Shown here: in pieces, positions 7,392 to 10,354 of the stretch
How the letters are laid out: every line of letters starts with the position of its first letter
How positions within the stretch are numbered: position 1 is the stretch's first letter
Assembly (NCBI GenBank): GCA_937888925.1
Contig: CALARM010001193.1
Coordinates: 1 to 10,354 of the forward strand
Direction: 5' to 3'
DNA from: an uncultured Synergistia bacterium
GTDB lineage: Bacteria; Eremiobacterota; SpSt-956; JAKJGF01
DNA: 10,354 nucleotides
The notes under the pieces: model-generated
What the model saw: the letters and a program-made list of their open reading frames with translations, nothing else
Database searches by the model: none
What the model was told of the DNA's origin: nothing
Position numbers and translations under genes: made by a program

Positions 7392-8420
7392 TTTTGTTGC
7401 CGTCACATAAGTATCGGAAGCTCCACTGTAAAGAATAACATGTTTACCGTCTTCATCCATTACTGCTCCTGTAGGAAATATTACATCCGGCACAAACCCT
7501 TCTTTCTCCCACGGCTCTTCCGGTATTATAATCGGATCTTTTGTTCTCCCTATCAGTTTTCCGGGGTTATTCAGAGCAAAAAGTGCTGCTCCGGCACAAT
7601 AAGTTCCTACTGTCTCTCCTTCCTGTCTGTAAACACCATGATATATTGTAAGCCATCCATGTTCTGTTTTTATCGGAGGCGGCCCTGCACCAAGCTTATA
7701 GTCATCCCAGAAGCCTTTTCTTGTACTCAGGAGAATATTATGTTTCCCCCAGTGTATCAAATCGGGAGAAAAGGAAATCTGCATCGTAAGATTTCCCAGA
7801 AGATGTTCTCCTGCAGGTCTGTGATAGGCTACATAAGAATTGTTGATTTTTTCAGGTAGAAGAACAACATCTTTGTTTTCTGCAGGAAATATAACTCCCA
7901 TCCTCTGAAAATTACAAAAATCTTCTGTTTTTATAAGGGCAGTGCATACGCCCAGTGACTTTGAACATGCCACACAGGTTATATAGTAATTTCCTTCTAT
8001 CTCTGTTATTCTCGGATCTTCCAGGCCGAATTCTTCATAATGTTCTGCCGGAAAAATAGATGGCTTTTCATCTATTTCCATTACTGTAAATCCGGAAGAG
8101 TCAAGTCTTGCAAGTCTCAAATGGGATATAAAGGTAAGCCTCATGGTTTTATCTGGCATGGTATAACATCTTATATCTTTAGCGCCATCTTCCGGGACTT
8201 TAAACCAGTCTATTTTTATAGACCCATTCTCCGCCCCGGGAGAAGAGAAAAAGCCTTTTCTCTTCTCTGCAGGCCTTTCTGCCACTCTCATAAGAATATA
8301 TATGCTGTTCTTTACCCTTATTGCTCCCGGATTGAATACACCTATGATTTCTAAATTATCCTGTGACGGCTTTAGATATGAAGGCTTTATTAATAAAGCC
8401 TGGCGTATTCTTTTTATCAT
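7356..8420 (-). CDS. GH130-family glycoside phosphorylase/hydrolase (probable beta-mannoside phosphorylase)
   Basis: The 354-residue, five-bladed beta-propeller enzyme family typically phosphorolyses beta-1,4- or beta-1,2-linked mannosides to mannose-1-phosphate; some members hydrolyse. Family marks are FNPGA (29-33), MRVAERP (44-50), the catalytic general-acid motif EDPR with D135, YHRPAG (199-204), KLGAGPPP (242-249), IYHGV (259-263), a VIFPTG segment (313-318) and a closing LYSGASDT (330-337). The retained H200, R201, K242 and H261 are of the kind that bind phosphate in phosphorylases, which favours phosphorolysis. The substrate cannot be read from sequence. No signal peptide is present, so it is cytosolic. 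It lies 64 bp behind the glycosyltransferase gene in the same direction, and its own upstream gap contains the parS palindrome. Only a weak GATAAAGA precedes the ATG. Confidence 0.88.
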   Translation of the reverse strand: MIKRIRQALLIKPSYLKPSQDNLEIIGVFNPGAIRVKNSIYILMRVAERPAEKRKGFFSSPGAENGSIKIDWFKVPEDGAKDIRCYTMPDKTMRLTFISHLRLARLDSSGFTVMEIDEKPSIFPAEHYEEFGLEDPRITEIEGNYYITCVACSKSLGVCTALIKTEDFCNFQRMGVIFPAENKDVVLLPEKINNSYVAYHRPAGEHLLGNLTMQISFSPDLIHWGKHNILLSTRKGFWDDYKLGAGPPPIKTEHGWLTIYHGVYRQEGETVGTYCAGAALFALNNPGKLIGRTKDPIIIPEEPWEKEGFVPDVIFPTGAVMDEDGKHVILYSGASDTYVTATKLSMEDIMKKFQ

Positions 8421-8443
8421 TCTTTATCACTTTCTGAAATGAA

Positions 8444-8459
8444 TGTTTCACGTGAAACT
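8444..8459. promoter_or_regulatory. parS: parS, ParB (Spo0J) binding site
   Basis: The 16-mer TGTTTCACGTGAAACT matches the bacterial chromosomal parS consensus TGTTTCACGTGAAACA at 15 of 16 positions, and the central 14 bp (8445-8458) are a perfect palindrome. ParB loads here as a CTP-dependent clamp and recruits SMC/ParA for origin segregation. It sits between the glycosyltransferase and GH130 genes. Bacterial parS sites usually cluster near the origin of replication. Confidence 0.9.
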
Positions 8460-8484
8460 TTTATAAAAATACAGAGACAGAATC

Positions 8485-9696
8485 TTAACTGTACATTTCA
8501 ATGAGAGAATCTTTCATCTTTATAAATAGATTGCATTCGGAATTGAGCCTGTTCTGCACCCCGTCAGGACTGATTTCTCTGTCCTCTATTAAAGAGGAAA
8601 TACGTAAGAAAAACAATGGTACAATAGATTTTGATAGTTCTTCACCGTGGAGAGATATGTAAGAAGCATATTCAAAGAGAACCTTTATCCATAAATCTAT
8701 AGAGAATGAAGAAGTGTCTCCCCTGGAGCACAATATCTGTTCAACTGCATTAAAGGTATCTTTGGAGAGAACTTTTTTTATTGAACTTCTGTATTCTTTA
8801 AATGATTCTTCTCCTTCTGATATAATTTCATTCTTATTTAAAGAGACAGGAGGCGGAGAAATTTTATAATGATATCCGAAATTAGTAAGGTGTTTCTCTT
8901 CCTCACAGTTTACCCAGACTTCTCTGTATACTTTCATTAAATGAAACAGCGTTTCAGAGGTTTTTATAAATTTCTGTTTCATATCCCGGATTGTATCAAA
9001 CTTATCTATATATTTATGGCCAAGAAAGACCTGGCCTGTTTCAAAACCTTCTCCTGCCGCAGCAGTCGCCACCCATATGTCTGTATCCATATTCCACAGC
9101 TCTTTTTCCAGAAAACTTCTTGCCAGATCTGCAGACATGGCATAATCACCTGCTCCGGGATAACGAATAGCTGTGCCGAAAAGAGACCTTATAAGAGGAT
9201 AAACAAGATTATTGTTTATTAATCCGTCATTCTGATGTATTACGTAAACAGGAGAAATATAATCATAGTCTCCTTTGATTACAGGAGTGAGAAGGCCTTC
9301 TACCCATTCCGGATTAATACTCTGAAGATCCCCTCTTAAAATCATACATGCAGAAGCATTTAACATATCTGAAGCGTAAAATATTCCTTTCAGAAAATTG
9401 TCTCTCTCTGTGTTTTGCTCTATAATAAGTCTGTGAACAGGCATGAAAGATGTATAAATAAAATTCAATTCCCTGTCTTCATATATATCAAGATTTCTGA
9501 ATAGTTCGTCATCTTTCCCTCCTGATTTGATTATCAGAGCTTTCTGGTCGGGAAAATATTTAGCCAGGCCGAAGCTTATAGCTTTAATTACTCTGGCAAC
9601 AGATGTATCGTCATGAAGATCCGTGATGCCAACTATAATGTCTGCCTCTCTTATAATTTCTAATTTCTTTATAATATCTCTGGATAGAATATTCAT
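8485..9696 (-). CDS. GT-A-fold glycosyltransferase (mannosylglycerate-synthase-like/GT2-type)
   Basis: The 403-residue cytosolic protein has the layout of a group of nucleotide-sugar transferases related to mannosylglycerate synthase. It shows an N-terminal nucleotide-binding strand (ADIIVGITDLHDD, 18-30), a metal-site region GDLQSINPEW (122-131), the acceptor region YDYISPVY with NNNLVYPL (144-168), GAGDYAMS (181-188), DTDIWVAT (204-211) and a helical C-terminal domain (about 235-403). In relatives I recall, the metal motif reads DSDL; here it is RGDL, so the first acidic residue is missing. The start is firm: AAAGGAGAG (9710-9702) lies 5 nt before the ATG. It is 60 bp behind the 93-residue gene and 64 bp ahead of GH130, so all three are probably one operon making and recycling a glycoside. 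Donor and acceptor are unknown; a glucosyl or mannosyl transfer to glycerate or a related solute is only a possibility. Confidence 0.75.
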   Translation of the reverse strand: MNILSRDIIKKLEIIREADIIVGITDLHDDTSVARVIKAISFGLAKYFPDQKALIIKSGGKDDELFRNLDIYEDRELNFIYTSFMPVHRLIIEQNTERDNFLKGIFYASDMLNASACMILRGDLQSINPEWVEGLLTPVIKGDYDYISPVYVIHQNDGLINNNLVYPLIRSLFGTAIRYPGAGDYAMSADLARSFLEKELWNMDTDIWVATAAAGEGFETGQVFLGHKYIDKFDTIRDMKQKFIKTSETLFHLMKVYREVWVNCEEEKHLTNFGYHYKISPPPVSLNKNEIISEGEESFKEYRSSIKKVLSKDTFNAVEQILCSRGDTSSFSIDLWIKVLFEYASYISLHGEELSKSIVPLFFLRISSLIEDREISPDGVQNRLNSECNLFIKMKDSLIEMYS

Positions 9697-9756
9697 AATT
9701 ACTCTCCTTTGAATAAATCGTAACCTCTGTGCCAGGTGTATCTGTGAATAATAGCT

Positions 9757-10038
9757 TTATTTAACTTTTATATGGTCAAGATATCCTTTTTTCTTGCAGT
9801 TTAATATGGCTTTACCGAAAAGCCTGTATATTTTATTTCTTTCTTCTTCAGGAAGTGTTATGAGTAATTCTCCTATAGTATCTCCAAGTGGTTCCTCTAA
9901 ATCAGCTCTGGCTCTGTCATCAAATATTTTCATAAATACATTTCTTACTTTATCTATTTCATCCCCTCCATGTTCATATATAATTTCCCAGTCTTCTCCG
10001 GAAAGAAAAGAGCTTTTGACTGTACTATCATCTTTCAT
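9757..10038 (-). CDS. 93-residue charged protein of unknown function
   Basis: I do not recognise this protein. It is highly charged (about 20 Asp/Glu and 16 Lys/Arg) and probably all-helical, with an acidic centre (DDRARADLEEPLGDTIGELL, 40-59), LPEEERNKIYRLFGKAI (62-78) and a basic tail. There are no membrane segments or cysteine clusters; the single Cys is residue 81. ATG at 10038 has a poor ribosome site (GGA about 10 nt upstream). The next gene on the same strand, the glycosyltransferase, follows after 60 bp, so it probably heads that operon. A MITE-like element has inserted only 17-25 bp before its start codon, so its expression may depend on that element. A regulator or small partner of the glycosyltransferase is conceivable but unsupported. 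Confidence 0.65.
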   Translation of the reverse strand: MKDDSTVKSSFLSGEDWEIIYEHGGDEIDKVRNVFMKIFDDRARADLEEPLGDTIGELLITLPEEERNKIYRLFGKAILNCKKKGYLDHIKVK

Positions 10039-10055
10039 AACATGTTTCCATCTTT

Positions 10056-10063
10056 CTTTAATT
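10056..10063. repeat. left 8-bp target-site duplication of the MITE
   Basis: CTTTAATT directly adjoins the left terminal repeat and recurs exactly beside the right one at 10210-10217. Confidence 0.85.
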
Positions 10064-10209
10064 GTAAGCGTTCAGCAGTTAGCTATCAGCTATCAGCTAA
10101 AGATTACAGGTTCTGATTATATAAATAGTCTAAAAAATAATATTTAATGACATTTACTATGTAATTCTAATAAAAGCTGACTGCTCACTGCTAATAGATG
10201 AACGCTTAC
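10064..10209. mobile_element. MITE-like element, 146 bp
   Basis: The ends are perfect 11-bp inverted repeats, GTAAGCGTTCA (10064-10074) and TGAACGCTTAC (10199-10209). They are flanked by an exact 8-bp direct repeat CTTTAATT (10056-10063 and 10210-10217), the mark of transposition. The inverted repeats continue imperfectly for about 31 bp (23 of 31 matching) through degenerate heptamers of the TATCAGC kind. There is no coding capacity inside, so it would need a transposase from elsewhere. A TATAAT on the minus strand (10121-10116) inside the element points at the adjacent 93-residue gene. Confidence 0.88.
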
Positions 10210-10217
10210 CTTTAATT
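10210..10217. repeat. right 8-bp target-site duplication of the MITE
   Basis: CTTTAATT directly adjoins the right terminal repeat and is identical to 10056-10063. Removing the element plus one copy would restore the pre-insertion sequence upstream of the 93-residue gene. Confidence 0.85.
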
Positions 10218-10293
10218 TATTAAACATAAAATTCGAGAAGATAAAATTTATTCCTTTATTATTAATTCACTTTGTGCTAAAATTATAGTGTAT

Positions 10294-10336
10294 TTCATAA
10301 CTTAGTACCGTAACAGGTAAAAGGGTATCCGTAAAA
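10294..10336. promoter_or_regulatory. dyad module (TACC-N6-GGTA), copy 2
   Basis: TACC (10306-10309) and GGTA (10316-10319) form the same inverted repeat with a 6-bp spacer as the module before dnaX, embedded in about 31 of 41 shared positions. On the minus strand a perfect TATAAT follows (10287-10282) without a good -35 box at the right distance. It lies about 255 bp upstream of the minus-strand operon, with the MITE in between. The remaining bases from 10218 to the window end hold no gene that I can see. Confidence 0.35.
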
Positions 10337-10354
10337 AGCTTCTGCCTGGCAGGC

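Noticed and set aside
7440..8354. Plus-strand open frames opposite the GH130 gene (7440-7859 and 8040-8354)
   Set aside because: The minus frame carries clear GH130 motifs over the same bases; the plus frames are rich in Cys, Arg and Phe as is usual for antisense shadows.
10071..10100. CRISPR-like short repeats (TATCAGC heptamers)
   Set aside because: The units are 7 bp with no spacers and are part of the subterminal repeats of the MITE.
9794..10147. Plus-strand open frame of 117 codons
   Set aside because: It is antisense to the 93-residue gene and runs into the MITE, so its 3' part was created by the insertion; there is no supporting ribosome site.

Overview
The window looks like a chromosomal segment of an AT-rich, uncultured-type bacterium. 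The signs are sigma70-like promoters, Shine-Dalgarno-led genes with GTG and TTG starts, a bacterial clamp-loader gene, and a near-perfect ParB-binding site (parS). I cannot name the phylum from sequence alone. A dnaX gene and a parS site within about 7 kb of each other fit an origin-proximal location, but that is inference.

Layout. Bases 1-1869 (minus) are the first 623 codons of dnaX (DNA polymerase III tau/gamma), whose 3' end lies outside the window. Bases 1870-2335 are a long intergenic region holding a candidate dnaX promoter/operator, a perfect hairpin, and two tandem copies of a structured repeat whose stems show compensatory changes. Bases 2336-3709 (plus) encode an AlgC-type phosphomannomutase/phosphoglucomutase. 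Bases 3832-6894 (plus) encode a 1020-residue soluble hybrid histidine kinase (GAF, four PAS, HisKA/HATPase, receiver). It is driven by a clear extended -10 promoter so close to the ATG that its mRNA should be almost leaderless. Bases 6895-7391 hold a small two-helix membrane protein gene (minus) and a 75-codon open frame on plus that has no start and may be a gene remnant.

From 10038 down to 7356 (minus) runs an apparent operon: an uncharacterised 93-residue protein, a GT-A-type glycosyltransferase of the mannosylglycerate-synthase-like/GT2 kind, and a GH130-type glycoside phosphorylase/hydrolase. The parS palindrome sits in the 64-bp gap between the last two. Just upstream of the operon's first gene is a 146-bp MITE-like element with 11-bp terminal inverted repeats and an exact 8-bp target-site duplication. 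A dyad module near the right end (10294-10336) resembles the one in front of dnaX.

How it fits together. Phosphomannomutase makes mannose-1-phosphate or glucose-1-phosphate, precursors of nucleotide sugars. The glycosyltransferase could use such a sugar donor, and GH130 enzymes typically phosphorolyse beta-mannosides back to mannose-1-phosphate. Synthesis and recycling of a mannoside or glucoside (compatible solute, glycan or storage oligosaccharide) is therefore a reasonable hypothesis. The histidine kinase has no visible dedicated response regulator here, and its link to the sugar genes is unproven.
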